Counted from the first letter of the stretch, positions 45,729 through 56,389 are shown. The stretch: DNA of 64,000 nucleotides from Gemmatimonas aurantiaca (GCF_037190085.1 NZ_JBBCJO010000012.1:434001-498000); one strand, 5' to 3'. A program made the numbers and translations. Notes: generated from the sequence alone by a model not told the origin.

Positions 45729-46343
45729 ATGGCATCGATCTACATGCCGTACATCATCGAGCGCTCGAGTCGTGGTGAGCGGACGTACGACATCTTCTCG
45801 CGTCTCCTCATGGACCGCATCGTGTTCCTGGGGTCGCCGATCAACGACGACGTCGCGAACATCATCATCGCCCAGATGCTGTTCCTCGACGCGGACAACC
45901 CCGAGAAGCCCATCCATCTGTACATCAACTCGCCGGGCGGCTCCGTCTCGGCGGGCCTGGCGATGTACGACACGATGCAGTTCATCAAGTCGCCGGTGTA
46001 CACCACCTGCATGGGCATGGCGGCGTCGATGGGCGCGTTCCTGCTCTGCGCGGGCGCGGCGGGCCATCGGGCGGCCCTGCCCCACAGCCGCATCATGATC
46101 CACCAGCCCTCGCAGAACGGCGGCGGCGGCTCGGCTTCGGATATCGAAATCCAGGCCCGGGAAATCCTGTACCTGCGCCAGAAGATGAACGAGCTGATGG
46201 CCAAGCACACCGGCCGTCAGGTGGAACAGGTCGAGCGCGACACCGACCGTGACCGGTTCATGAGTGCCGAGGACGCCAAGGAGTACGGCCTCATCGACAA
46301 CGTGATCCAGATGCAGGCGGAGCTGGTGGGCGCGGGGCGGTAG
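45729..46343 (+). CDS. clpP: ATP-dependent Clp protease proteolytic subunit
   Basis: ClpP is the barrel-shaped serine protease of the Clp machine, 204 residues. The triad is Ser100 (GMAASMGAF), His125 (RIMIHQPSQ) and Asp175 (in DRDRF). The YMPYIIE and SPGGSVSAGLAMYDTM stretches are standard. GGAGAG lies before the ATG at 45729. It forms a cluster with tig, clpX and lon. A palindromic repeat and a candidate promoter separate it from clpX. Confidence 0.97.
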   Translation: MASIYMPYIIERSSRGERTYDIFSRLLMDRIVFLGSPINDDVANIIIAQMLFLDADNPEKPIHLYINSPGGSVSAGLAMYDTMQFIKSPVYTTCMGMAASMGAFLLCAGAAGHRAALPHSRIMIHQPSQNGGGGSASDIEIQAREILYLRQKMNELMAKHTGRQVEQVERDTDRDRFMSAEDAKEYGLIDNVIQMQAELVGAGR

Positions 46344-46356
46344 CCCCTCGCGGGAA

Positions 46357-46470
46357 TGGGTTCCGGGTTTGGCGTTGGGGGGGTGAACTGCCGGGTTCCG
46401 GGTCGCGTGGCCCGGGACCCACGATCCACCACCCGGTTGTTCACCCCCAACCCCACGACCCGAACCCCAG
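46357..46470. repeat. Palindromic intergenic repeat, copy 2 (between clpP and clpX)
   Basis: Inverted arms GGGTTCCGGGTTTGG... (46358-46395) and the matching right arm (46426-46469) flank a centre containing GGTCGCGTGGCCCGGGACCC. Shared words with the 44.3-kb copy include GGGTTCCGGG, GGGGGTGAAC, CCACCACCCGG and TGTTCAC. No coding potential is seen. Confidence 0.75.
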
Positions 46471-46555
46471 AACGCCCCTGAGCTGTTCCCCAAACGCCCC
46501 CGGCCGTTCGGATTTTCCCCCGACCTGCCGACACTCATCTCGGCAACGTCTTCGC

Positions 46556-46584
46556 TTGACCCTGTACGCCGACCGGGGTTAACT
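46556..46584 (+). promoter_or_regulatory. Candidate sigma-70-type promoter for clpX
   Basis: TTGACC (46556-46561) and TTAACT (46579-46584) are spaced by 17 bp, about 100 bp before the clpX start. The -35 match is good and the -10 match is weak, so this is a suggestion only. Confidence 0.35.
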
Positions 46585-46683
46585 CTACAGGCATGTGGCA
46601 CGTGAGCAGTCGCGATCCGTCGCGGCCGCCTGTGCGCCCAATCGGGGAGCCGGCCTCCCCAGCAAGCCCCGTACCGGATCGCA

Positions 46684-47946
<1,263 letters not shown>

Positions 47947-47981
47947 CCACACAACGTTCTTCGAGGACCGGCAGCCACAGG

Positions 47982-50387
47982 TTGCCGGTCCTTCCGCTTC
48001 GCGACGTGGTGTTGTTCCCCCACGTCGCCATGCCGCTCCTCATCGGACGGCCCGGTTCACTGGCCGCCGTGGCCAACGCCCTCGAAGGTTCCCGGGAAGT
48101 GCTGCTGGTGACGCAGCAGGATCCCGAAGTCCAGCAGCCCGCGGCGTCGGATCTGTACCGGATCGGGGTGCGCGCGCGCATCCAGCAGGCCAGTCGTGGC
48201 TCGGGTGGCACGATGAAGATCCTGGTGGATGCCACCGACCGGATGATCGTCCGGCGTTTCGGCGCTCCACCCAAACGTTCGCGGAAACCCGGCGATGACG
48301 CGCTGCTCGAAGCGCGCGCCGATCTGCTGCCGTTCGCGCCGTCCAAACGACAGAGTGCAGAGATCACCTCCGCACAGATCCGTCATGCGCTCACCCTGTT
48401 CGAGGAATACGCGGGACTGCAGCGACGGCTGTCGCCGGAAATCGTGGGCATGCTGCAGGGACTCGAACAGGAAGAGCGCACCGCGTTCGGTATCGCCGCG
48501 CACCTGCAGGTCCCCATCGAACAGCGTCAGCAGCTGCTGGCGGCGCCCTCGCTCGAGGATCTGGCAAAACAGCTCGTGCAACTGCTGGGCAGCGAACTCG
48601 AACTGCTCAAACTCGAACGCAGCATCGACGAACAGGTCCGCGGTTCGATCTTTCAGAATCAGCGCGAGTTCTTCCTGCAGGAGCAGTTGCGGGTCATTCA
48701 TCGCGAGCTCGGCCAGGAAGACGGGGACGAGTTCGAGGAGCTCGCCCGGCAGATTGCCGCGCGCGGACTGCCCGAAGCGGTGGAGACACGCGCGCAGCGT
48801 GAACTGAAGCGGATCCGGCGCAGCTCGCCCACCTCACCGGATGCCGCCGTGGCACGTGGCTGGCTGGACTGGGTGCTGGCGCTGCCCTGGAACACCCAGA
48901 CCGAAGACACGACGGATCTCGCGCAGGCGAAGCAGTATCTCGAGGAAGACCATTTCGGTCTCGACGAAGTGAAGGAGCGGATCCTCGATCACATCGCCGT
49001 CCTCGCGCGTGTGGGCACGCAGCAGGGTCCCATCCTCTGTCTCGTGGGTCCGCCAGGCGTGGGCAAGACGTCGCTGGGTCGTTCCATCGCCAGAGCCCTG
49101 AGCCGTCGTTTCGTGCGCATGGCGCTGGGCGGCGTGCGTGACGAAGCCGAGATCCGCGGTCATCGGCGCACGTACATTGGTTCGATGCCGGGGCGCATCC
49201 TCCAGGCGATGCGTCGCGCGGAATCGAAGAACCCGGTGATCCTGCTCGACGAGATCGACAAGCTGGGCAGCGACTGGCGCGGTGATCCGGCAGCGGCCCT
49301 GCTCGAAGTGCTCGATCCCGAACAGAACCGGGCGTTCAACGATCATTACCTCGAAGTCGACTACGATCTCTCGCAGGTGCTGTTCGTGACCACGGCCAAT
49401 TCGCTGGGGGGCATTCCCGAGGCGTTGCGCGATCGCATGGAGATCATCCGGCTTCCGGGATATCTCGAAGGCGAGAAACTGGCCATCGCGCGACGGTACC
49501 TGGTACCGCGTCAACTCGCGGCCAACGGCGTACCCGCAGCGCAGGTCGCGCTGGCCGACGATGTGCTGCCGGCGATCATCCGCGGCTGGACACGGGAAGC
49601 GGGCGTGCGTGATCTCGAGCGTCGCATCGCGCGCGTGGCGCGCAAACTCGCGCGACGGGAATGGCCCGAAGAAACCTCGGAGGCCGCTCCCGTCATCGTG
49701 ACCCGCGATGAACTGCCCGCGTTGCTCGGTCCCATTCAGCACGAGGACGAAGAGTCGGCGCTGAGCGATCAGGTGGGTGTCGCCTCGGGGTTGGCGTATA
49801 CCAGCACCGGTGGCGAACTGCTGGAGATCGAGGTGAGTGTGGTGCCCGGTCGGGGACGGCTGCAACTCACGGGCACTCTGGGCGACGTGATCAAGGAATC
49901 GGCGGCCGCGGCTCTGAGTTACGTGCGCGCCCGCGCCAACGCCCTGGGATTGCCGCCCGACTTTCATCGCTCGCGGGATATCCACGTGCACCTGCCCGCG
50001 GGCGCGACGCCCAAGGACGGTCCGTCCGCGGGCATCGCGCTGGCGACCGCGCTGGCCAGTGCGCTCACGGGCATCCCCGTGCGCGGTGATGTGGCGATGA
50101 CAGGGGAAGTCACGCTGCGCGGCCGTGTGCTGCCCATCGGCGGGGTGCGCGAGAAGGGCGTGGCGGCGCATCGGCATCGCCTCACGCACGTCATCATTCC
50201 GCACGGCAACGCCAAGGATCTCGCCGAACTGCCCGCCGACGTGCGCGAAGGACTCACCTGGCACACGGTGAAGACCATGGACGAGGTGTTGGCGCTGGCA
50301 CTGCGGGATGCACCGACCGGGCTGCCCGAAGAAACCCGTCACGAACCTCCCGTGTTCGTGCAGGCCGAGCAGGGGCAGCCCACATGA
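47982..50387 (+). CDS. lon: ATP-dependent Lon protease
   Basis: Lon degrades damaged and regulatory proteins. It has 801 residues, within the normal range. Domains in order are the N-terminal LAN domain (LPLRDVVLFPH onward), the AAA+ module with Walker A GPPGVGKTS and Walker B VILLDEIDKLG, and the C-terminal protease with catalytic Ser in PKDGPSAGIA and Lys in GVREKGVAAHRH. The start is a TTG at 47982, placing residue 1 right at the conserved VLPLRD block; no in-frame ATG or GTG exists between the clpX stop and this point. It overlaps engB by 4 bp. Confidence 0.96.
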   Translation: MPVLPLRDVVLFPHVAMPLLIGRPGSLAAVANALEGSREVLLVTQQDPEVQQPAASDLYRIGVRARIQQASRGSGGTMKILVDATDRMIVRRFGAPPKRSRKPGDDALLEARADLLPFAPSKRQSAEITSAQIRHALTLFEEYAGLQRRLSPEIVGMLQGLEQEERTAFGIAAHLQVPIEQRQQLLAAPSLEDLAKQLVQLLGSELELLKLERSIDEQVRGSIFQNQREFFLQEQLRVIHRELGQEDGDEFEELARQIAARGLPEAVETRAQRELKRIRRSSPTSPDAAVARGWLDWVLALPWNTQTEDTTDLAQAKQYLEEDHFGLDEVKERILDHIAVLARVGTQQGPILCLVGPPGVGKTSLGRSIARALSRRFVRMALGGVRDEAEIRGHRRTYIGSMPGRILQAMRRAESKNPVILLDEIDKLGSDWRGDPAAALLEVLDPEQNRAFNDHYLEVDYDLSQVLFVTTANSLGGIPEALRDRMEIIRLPGYLEGEKLAIARRYLVPRQLAANGVPAAQVALADDVLPAIIRGWTREAGVRDLERRIARVARKLARREWPEETSEAAPVIVTRDELPALLGPIQHEDEESALSDQVGVASGLAYTSTGGELLEIEVSVVPGRGRLQLTGTLGDVIKESAAAALSYVRARANALGLPPDFHRSRDIHVHLPAGATPKDGPSAGIALATALASALTGIPVRGDVAMTGEVTLRGRVLPIGGVREKGVAAHRHRLTHVIIPHGNAKDLAELPADVREGLTWHTVKTMDEVLALALRDAPTGLPEETRHEPPVFVQAEQGQPT

Positions 50388-51046
50388 CCACGCCCGATCC
50401 TCTCGTCATCAGGCACCTGGAGTATCTGGGGCCGATGGCCACCCGTGACGGCTGGCGTCCCGAGATCACCCTGCCGGAGATCGCCTTCGTGGGGCGTTCC
50501 AACGTGGGCAAGAGTTCTCTGCTCAACACGCTGATGCGACGTAAGGCGTTCGCCCGGGTCAGCACCACGCCAGGGCGCACGCGGGAGATTCACTTCTTCG
50601 ATGTGAATCGTCAGTTCGTGCTCGCGGACTTGCCGGGTTACGGCTACGCGCGCATCAGCAAGGCACGCAAAGCCGAGTGGCGTCCGCTCATCGAGGGATA
50701 CCTGTCGGAGAGCCCGACGTTGCGGGGCGTGGTGCAACTGCTCGACGTGCGGCACGATCCGACCGAGGACGATCTGGTCATGATGGATTTCCTGGCCGAG
50801 GTCGGGGTACCAACCATCGTGGCCATCACCAAGACGGACAAGCTCAAGCCGCGCGAGGCGGTGGAACGGGTGCAGGCGCTGTGCGCGCGGCTCGGGCTCG
50901 ATCCGGATCAGGTGGTGTCGTTTTCGGCAAGGACCGGTGCGGGACGCGATGAACTGGCGTCGGCGCTGATGGCGCTGCTTGCCGCGCCCGACTGGCGGTT
51001 GGACGACAACGGAGAAGAAACCGAGGGAGCAGGAGACGACGCGTGA
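50384..51046 (+). CDS. engB: Ribosome biogenesis GTPase EngB (YsxC/YihA)
   Basis: This small GTPase is needed for large ribosomal subunit assembly. Its 220 residues carry the G motifs GRSNVGKSS (37-45), the T of TTPGRTR, DLPGYGYA, TKTDK and SARTG. The C-terminal tail is acidic (GEETEGAGDDA). The ATG at 50384 overlaps the lon stop by 4 bp, and its own stop overlaps the next gene, so translation is coupled along lon-engB-lipoprotein. Confidence 0.96.
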   Translation: MTTPDPLVIRHLEYLGPMATRDGWRPEITLPEIAFVGRSNVGKSSLLNTLMRRKAFARVSTTPGRTREIHFFDVNRQFVLADLPGYGYARISKARKAEWRPLIEGYLSESPTLRGVVQLLDVRHDPTEDDLVMMDFLAEVGVPTIVAITKTDKLKPREAVERVQALCARLGLDPDQVVSFSARTGAGRDELASALMALLAAPDWRLDDNGEETEGAGDDA

Positions 51047-51723
51047 TGAAGAGGCTGGGGATGTGGCGCTGGTCCGCGTGGATGCCACTGTCGGCCATGC
51101 TGCTGGCCTGTGCCGGCGGTTCGCCGGTGCCGGTCGGCGCGCAGATCCCGCCCTCGCTGCCGGCCATCTCCGGAGACACGCTCGATCCCAACTGGATACC
51201 GGCGGGCTTCGGCACCCTGCGACAGGACGATATCGCGCTCAAGACCTCGCCGTCGGCGGGGTTGCAGGTGCGCGCCATTCCGCTCGAGGAACGGTTCATC
51301 CGGCTGCTCTCCCCCGATTCGTATCGGGCCCTGCGTGAGCTGGTGGCGGGCAACGAGCGGAAGCTGCAGGCCATCCGCGAACGCAACCGGCTGCCGAACT
51401 ATTCGATCTGGTACGTGAGCTTCTTCGCGCTCGAACAGGGCGAGACGCGGTTCTCTCCGCAGGAGTTCATCATCACCAACACCGGCCGCGATTTCCGCCC
51501 GCTCGACATGGTTCCGCTGACGCCGGGCTTCGGCGAATACCGGCTGCGTCAACGCGAAGTGCAGTCGGCCCTGCTGGTGTTCGACGGTCAGCTCGACATC
51601 AATCAGCCGGTCACGGCGCAGATGGAAAGTGTGCAGAGCATCACCGACTGGAGTCAGGTGCTGCAACGGGTGGAGCGGGAACGGGCGCTGGTGCGCTCGC
51701 GCGCGGGGGCGGTGAAGCGGTGA
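51043..51723 (+). CDS. Putative lipoprotein, unknown function
   Basis: I do not recognise this 226-residue protein. It starts with a hydrophobic leader and a lipobox-like AMLLAC (Cys near residue 23), so it is probably lipid-anchored in the envelope. The mature part contains the segment IWYVSFFALEQGETRFSPQEFIITN, given only in outline (YVSFFALEQ and FSPQEFIITN), with an Ile/Pro-rich body that looks like a beta-rich domain and a helical tail (LQRVERERALVR). The start is the GTG at 51043 or the ATG at 51046, both overlapping engB. Its 3' end overlaps the convergent Nudix gene by 83 bp. Confidence 0.7.
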   Translation: MMKRLGMWRWSAWMPLSAMLLACAGGSPVPVGAQIPPSLPAISGDTLDPNWIPAGFGTLRQDDIALKTSPSAGLQVRAIPLEERFIRLLSPDSYRALRELVAGNERKLQAIRERNRLPNYSIWYVSFFALEQGETRFSPQEFIITNTGRDFRPLDMVPLTPGFGEYRLRQREVQSALLVFDGQLDINQPVTAQMESVQSITDWSQVLQRVERERALVRSRAGAVKR

Positions 51724-52279
51724 GCAACACATCCTCCACCGCGCCCGCATCCCCGCTCCGCAGCAACCACATCGCGTGCCGCACGGCCTCGTGTTCGCGC
51801 GGCCAGGCGAGAATCTGCTGCGCGTCTTCGGCGGTCAGCCAGCGTGCCGCGTCGTGTTCCTCGCTGAGACGCACCGCGATATCCTGCCGATCGAGGACGG
51901 CCGCATAGACCACGGCCAGTTGCACGGTATCCGTCACCGAGAGATAGAACGGATTGACCGACAGGCTGTAGAGGCGGTCCACGGTGAATCCGGTCTCCTC
52001 GAAGACTTCCCGGCGTGCGGCTTCCGCGGGACGTTCACCGGCTTCGATGCGCCCATGCACGATTTCCCAGGCCCCTGTGCAGCGCGTGTGAGCCGCCCGT
52101 CGCAGCGCCAGGACGCGCCAGCGGGCGGGAAAGGTGCTTGCCAGCGGGCCGTCTGCCGTGCCGTCTTCAGAGGGCGCGAGGATCAGGACGTCCACGATCC
52201 GTGCGGCGATGCGCGTGGTCTCCGCCGCCCCCGCCATCGCTCCGTCCGCCGTTCCAGGTGATGTCGATTCCATACGCAT
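51641..52279 (-). CDS. Nudix hydrolase
   Basis: This 212-residue protein has a full Nudix box, GRIEAGERPAEAARREVFEETGF, whose pattern G-x5-E-x7-R-E-x2-E-E-x-G fits a metal-dependent pyrophosphohydrolase acting on a nucleoside diphosphate-linked compound. The flanking strands (WRVLALRRA, VQLAVVYAAVLDR) complete the fold. The C-terminus is a Pro/Ala-rich tail beyond the domain. I chose the ATG at 52279; an ATG six bases later is equally possible. It is divergent from trpE, with 136 bp between the starts, and convergent on the lipoprotein gene. The substrate is not predictable. Confidence 0.85.
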   Translation of the reverse strand: MRMESTSPGTADGAMAGAAETTRIAARIVDVLILAPSEDGTADGPLASTFPARWRVLALRRAAHTRCTGAWEIVHGRIEAGERPAEAARREVFEETGFTVDRLYSLSVNPFYLSVTDTVQLAVVYAAVLDRQDIAVRLSEEHDAARWLTAEDAQQILAWPREHEAVRHAMWLLRSGDAGAVEDVLLTASPPPRASAPAPVPAPPVAAPDSSR

Positions 52280-52415
52280 ACGATACGGGCCGGTCGCGTC
52301 CCCTGCGATGGGCCCGCACGATCCGCATGGTCCACATGCTCCATCGGAGATTTTGCACCGGAGCTTCCGCACCATCGCTTGCCTCATGGCAAGCGGTCCG
52401 GCGAACTTTCCCCCG

Positions 52416-53915
52416 ATGACTACGCTCGCTGAATTCCGGGCCCGCGCCGAAAGCTGCCGATCGACCGGCGGCCTCGTACCTGTCTGGCGCGATTGCCTGC
52501 TCGATCTCTGCACCCCCGTTTCCGCGTTCGCCAAACTCCGTCGCGGGCCGTTCGCGTTTTTTCTCGAATCGGCCGTGACGCGGGGCGAAGCCTGGTCCCG
52601 CTACACGTACATGGGGACGGAACCGCGCGGCGCCTGGCGACTGCGCGATGGGGTGGTGGAAGACTGGACACCGGAAGCCGGCTGGCATGGCGCACGCACG
52701 CCGGCCGATCCGATCGCCGATCTTCGTGACATCGTGCGTGACATGAACCCCGTGGACGCGCCGGAGCTCGGCGTGCTCTGGAGCGGCGCGTTCGGATTTT
52801 TCGCCTACGATGTGGTGCGTCACATCGAGCGGCTGCCCAATCCGCCCCGTCGGGCGCTCGACTATCCCGATGCGTGTTTCGTGTTCACCGACGCGCTCGT
52901 GGTCATCGACAACTGGCGCGGTCAGGCGCGGGCGATCGTCTCCGTGCCGGTCGCAGCCAATGCCACCGACGCCGCGCTCGACGCGCAGTATGCCGCCGCC
53001 GTGGCCACACTCGACGAAACGATCGCGCGGTTGCAGGGGCCGGAAACCCTGCCGCCGCTCACGCTCGACGAGCAGGCGGCGCCGGCCACGGCGACGTCGA
53101 TGTATCCCCGGGCGGACTTTCTGCGCGATGTGGAGCGTATCAAGGAATACATCCTCGCCGGTGACGTCTTCCAGGCGCTGCTCGCGCGTCGCATGGAAGT
53201 GCCGCTCGATTTCGACACCACCACGCTGTACCGCGCCCTGCGCGCGCTCAATCCGTCGCCGTACATGTATCACCTGTACCTCGACGGTCTGGAGCTCGTG
53301 GGCAGTTCGCCGGAGATGCTGGTGCGGGTGGCGGACGGTCGTCTGACGGTGCGTCCCATTGCCGGCACGCGCCCGCGTGGCCACACACCGGAAGAAGACG
53401 ACGCACTCGCCGCCGAGCTGCTGGCCGACGAGAAGGAACGCGCCGAACATGTGATGCTCGTGGACCTCGGCCGCAACGATGTCGGACGGCTCGCGAAGTA
53501 CGGCACCGTGGAAGTCACCGATCTCATGATCATCGAGCGCTACTCGCACGTGTTTCATATCGTGAGTCAGGTGGAAGGAGAACTCGCGGACGGTTCGAGT
53601 GCGCTCGATGCCTTCCGGGCCGTCTTCCCCGCCGGCACGATGACCGGCGCGCCCAAGGTGCGGGCCATGGAGATCATCGACGAACTCGAACCGGAACGGC
53701 GCGGCGCGTATGCCGGCGCCCTGGGTGTGATCGGCGCGGGTGATACACGCATGGATCTCGCCATCACCATCCGCACCTGTGTCATCGCGGATGGGGTGGC
53801 GTCGGTGCAGGCCGGCGCCGGCATCGTGTACGACTCGGTCCCCGAACGGGAATGGGAAGAGACCGAGAACAAGGCGCGCGCGATGCTCACGGCCATCGGC
53901 CGCGCCCGCAGCTGA
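52416..53915 (+). CDS. trpE: Anthranilate synthase component I
   Basis: TrpE makes anthranilate from chorismate, the first step to tryptophan, using ammonia from a glutaminase partner. The 499 residues have the catalytic C-terminal blocks PIAGTRPRG, MLVDLGRNDVGR, PAGTMTGAPKVRAMEIIDE and QAGAGIVYDSVPEREW. The N-terminal LLESAVTRGEAWSRYTYMG-like region (here FFLESAVTRGEAWSRYTYMG) includes the tryptophan-feedback site region. No trpG, trpD or leader peptide with tandem Trp codons is adjacent. The ATG at 52416 is used; an ATG at 52386 is possible. PabB is the alternative but fits less well. Confidence 0.92.
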   Translation: MTTLAEFRARAESCRSTGGLVPVWRDCLLDLCTPVSAFAKLRRGPFAFFLESAVTRGEAWSRYTYMGTEPRGAWRLRDGVVEDWTPEAGWHGARTPADPIADLRDIVRDMNPVDAPELGVLWSGAFGFFAYDVVRHIERLPNPPRRALDYPDACFVFTDALVVIDNWRGQARAIVSVPVAANATDAALDAQYAAAVATLDETIARLQGPETLPPLTLDEQAAPATATSMYPRADFLRDVERIKEYILAGDVFQALLARRMEVPLDFDTTTLYRALRALNPSPYMYHLYLDGLELVGSSPEMLVRVADGRLTVRPIAGTRPRGHTPEEDDALAAELLADEKERAEHVMLVDLGRNDVGRLAKYGTVEVTDLMIIERYSHVFHIVSQVEGELADGSSALDAFRAVFPAGTMTGAPKVRAMEIIDELEPERRGAYAGALGVIGAGDTRMDLAITIRTCVIADGVASVQAGAGIVYDSVPEREWEETENKARAMLTAIGRARS

Positions 53916-53937
53916 TCGTTCGGCCGGACATCATCCC

Positions 53938-55560
53938 GTGACACTCGTCCTGACTTCGGCATCAGGTGACCGCCGCTTCTCCCTCGTGGGACGCGCGGCG
54001 CTGGTGCTGGGACGCGATCCGGTGAGCGATCTGCCGGTGCTCGACCCCGCCGTTTCGCGCCGTCATGCGGAGCTCTCGCTGAGCGAGCAGGATGGCTCGG
54101 TGGAGATCGTGGATCTGGGTTCGCGCAACGGCACGTGGATCAATGGCACGCGGGTCACACGTGGCGTGGCGCGCGCCGGTGACACGGTGGCCTTCGGCAC
54201 GGTCACCTTCACCGTGCGTGAGGTGGAATCGGCGGCGATGCGTCCGACCCCATCGTATGCCGGCGCCAGCGCCGGTTCGACGATGCTGCGCGAACGTCTC
54301 GTGCCCTCGCCCGATCAGGCGCTGGCCGATATCGCGGTCAATCATGAACGCGCCACGGTGCGTCTCACGCAGCTCGTGCGGATCGCGCAGCGTCTCGGAG
54401 CGTTCGGCGATCTCGAAGAGCTGCTCGATGCGATCGCCGCCGATCTGTTCGCCACCTTCGATGCCGACCGGGTGGCCGTGCTGCTCACCGAACCCGACGG
54501 CACACTGGGCACCCGGGTGTCCCGCGACCGTCTGGGCGCCATTCCCCGTCCGGTGCCCCGCGCCATCGCGCATGGCGTGGCCGAACGCCAGGTGGCGCTG
54601 CTCACCAACGATGCGGCAACCGACACCCGCACGGCCGGCGAATCGGTGGTGCAGCAGGCCGTGAAGTCGGCCATGGCGGCGCCATTGCTGGGTGACGGAC
54701 AGGAACAGGGACGCGCCACGCTGGGCGTGCTGTACGTGGATCATCTGCGCGCCCATCAGGCATTCCAGGACGACGATCTGGCGCTGCTCGTGGCGTTTGC
54801 CGGCATCGCCTCGGCCGCAGTGGAACGCGAACTCGCGGCGGCGCAGCTGCAGCACGCAGAACGGGTCCGCGAGAACTTCGAACGCTACTTCACGCCGCAA
54901 CTGGCCGAACGCATCGCCGGCAGCACGACCCAGGTGTCATTGGGTGGCGTCCGTCAGCCGGTGGTGGTGCTGTTCAGCGACATCCGCCATTTCACGGCCA
55001 TCGCCGAATCGCTGCCGCCCACCGCCATGGCGCAGCAACTGAACGAATACTTCGGCGCCATGGTGGACTGTGTGTTCCGGCATGAGGGCGCACTCGACAA
55101 GTTCATCGGCGATGCCATCATGGCCTACTGGGGCGCACCGGAGGCACGTGACGACGACCCCGAACGGGCCGTCGCCGCGGCGATCGACATGTTACAGGCG
55201 CTGGACACCCTCAATGCACGCTGGCGCCGGGAAGGACGACCGCAGCTCGACGTGGGCATCGGCATTCACACCGGCGATGCGTTCGTGGGCAACATCGGAT
55301 CACCACGACGACTGGAGTTCACGCTGATCGGTGACACGGTGAATCTCGCCAGCCGGCTCTGTTCGCTCGCCCGGAGCGGAGAGATTCTCGTGAGCGAAGC
55401 CATGGCCGACCGCCTCGCCGTCAGCCGACCCTGTCTCCCGCGTCCCGAGCTGCACGTGTTCCGTCACACCAGTGAAGACAGCCCGGTGTGGCAGGTGACG
55501 CCGCCTGCACCTGCGGCGACACCAGCGGCAGCACCAGCAGCACCGTCGACGACACCGTGA
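53938..55560 (+). CDS. FHA-GAF-adenylate/guanylate cyclase (class III)
   Basis: This 540-residue protein should make cyclic AMP or GMP under control of two sensor domains. An FHA domain (about 1-95, GRDPVSDLPVLDPAVSRRHAEL and GSRNGTWINGTRV, each quoted in part) should bind phosphothreonine. A GAF domain follows (about 140-300, ATLGVLYVDHLRA). The class III cyclase domain (340-515) has metal Asp348 and Asp392, Lys388 and Thr462 at the base-recognition positions, and Asn469 and Arg473 at the transition-state site, so it looks active and ATP-type. The start is a GTG at 53938. The C-terminus is an Ala/Pro-rich tail. No cyclic-nucleotide receptor or kinase that would phosphorylate an FHA partner is next to it. 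Confidence 0.9.
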   Translation: MTLVLTSASGDRRFSLVGRAALVLGRDPVSDLPVLDPAVSRRHAELSLSEQDGSVEIVDLGSRNGTWINGTRVTRGVARAGDTVAFGTVTFTVREVESAAMRPTPSYAGASAGSTMLRERLVPSPDQALADIAVNHERATVRLTQLVRIAQRLGAFGDLEELLDAIAADLFATFDADRVAVLLTEPDGTLGTRVSRDRLGAIPRPVPRAIAHGVAERQVALLTNDAATDTRTAGESVVQQAVKSAMAAPLLGDGQEQGRATLGVLYVDHLRAHQAFQDDDLALLVAFAGIASAAVERELAAAQLQHAERVRENFERYFTPQLAERIAGSTTQVSLGGVRQPVVVLFSDIRHFTAIAESLPPTAMAQQLNEYFGAMVDCVFRHEGALDKFIGDAIMAYWGAPEARDDDPERAVAAAIDMLQALDTLNARWRREGRPQLDVGIGIHTGDAFVGNIGSPRRLEFTLIGDTVNLASRLCSLARSGEILVSEAMADRLAVSRPCLPRPELHVFRHTSEDSPVWQVTPPAPAATPAAAPAAPSTTP

Positions 55561-55567
55561 GCGGCAT

Positions 55568-56389
55568 GTGACCACTCTCGCCGCCGCGACCCTCGCGGCT
55601 CCCGCTGTCCTCCCCCCCGCCGTGACACTCGATCGTGCCGACGTGACGGCGGTGGCACTCGTGCGCGAGGATCTCGTGAGCCTCGTGAGCCGCTACGGGT
55701 CATTGTACGACTGGGCATCGGCACAACCACAGGCCCAGGCCCTGCGTGGCCGGGCGCCGGTGTACGTGGCCACGCTGCCGCTGTCGGGAGTTCACGTGGT
55801 GGTGCGCCACGCCTGGCATGGCGGTCTGTTCGCACCCATCACCGGGGATCGCTTCCGTCGTCCCTCGCGCGCGCCGGTGGAGATGGCCCATTCCGCGGCA
55901 CTGCGCAACGCGGGCATCCCCACCACCCAGGTACTCGGCTTCGTGCGGTATCATGCCGGTCCCGGACTCGTGCGGGTGGATGTGGTCACGCACTACGTGC
56001 CCGATACCGCCGACCTGGGCATGGTGTTGGCCGGACTCGCACCCGCCATGGAATGTGAGCAGGCCCTGCGTGCCACGCGGCAGTTGCTGCTGACCCTCGC
56101 GCGACATGGGGTCGTGCACCCCGATCTCAATGTGAAGAACATCCTGCTCCGCCGCACGGGCGGTGGCGCAACGGGCGATGGCGCACTCGAAGCCCTCATG
56201 ATCGATGTCGATGTGGTGCAGTGGAATCCATCACGCACGCCGCAGGAAACGATGGAACGCAATGTGGGACGTCTGACCCGTTCGATGATGAAGTGGCGAC
56301 GTCATTTCGGATGCGATTTTGCCGACCCGCGCATTGCCGGATTCGCCGATGCCGCGCGTGCGGATCTCGTCGACGGGCATCTGGCATGA
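55568..56389 (+). CDS. LPS-core kinase, KdkA/WaaP family
   Basis: This 273-residue protein has an RIO/Kdo-kinase-type fold: phosphate-binding basic loop VVVRHAWHGGLFAPITGDRF (in outline), the catalytic loop HPDLNVKNIL (Asp186, Asn191) and the metal site MIDVDVV (Asp213, Asp215). The family phosphorylates 3-deoxy-D-manno-octulosonate or heptose in lipopolysaccharide core on the cytoplasmic face. It begins at a GTG at 55568, 7 bp after the cyclase stop, and overlaps the heptosyltransferase gene by 4 bp. The pairing supports an LPS-core role; the exact sugar is not determined. Confidence 0.85.
   Translation: MTTLAAATLAAPAVLPPAVTLDRADVTAVALVREDLVSLVSRYGSLYDWASAQPQAQALRGRAPVYVATLPLSGVHVVVRHAWHGGLFAPITGDRFRRPSRAPVEMAHSAALRNAGIPTTQVLGFVRYHAGPGLVRVDVVTHYVPDTADLGMVLAGLAPAMECEQALRATRQLLLTLARHGVVHPDLNVKNILLRRTGGGATGDGALEALMIDVDVVQWNPSRTPQETMERNVGRLTRSMMKWRRHFGCDFADPRIAGFADAARADLVDGHLA

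Larger units (their letters stand above)
46344..46683. other. 340-bp intergenic region between clpP and clpX
   Basis: The left part is the palindromic repeat copy 2; the right part (46471-46683) holds a candidate promoter and the clpX leader. No gene is supported. Confidence 0.6.

Noticed and set aside
52280..52415. Tryptophan attenuator leader before trpE
   Set aside because: No short reading frame with tandem Trp codons and no terminator/antiterminator pair is visible.
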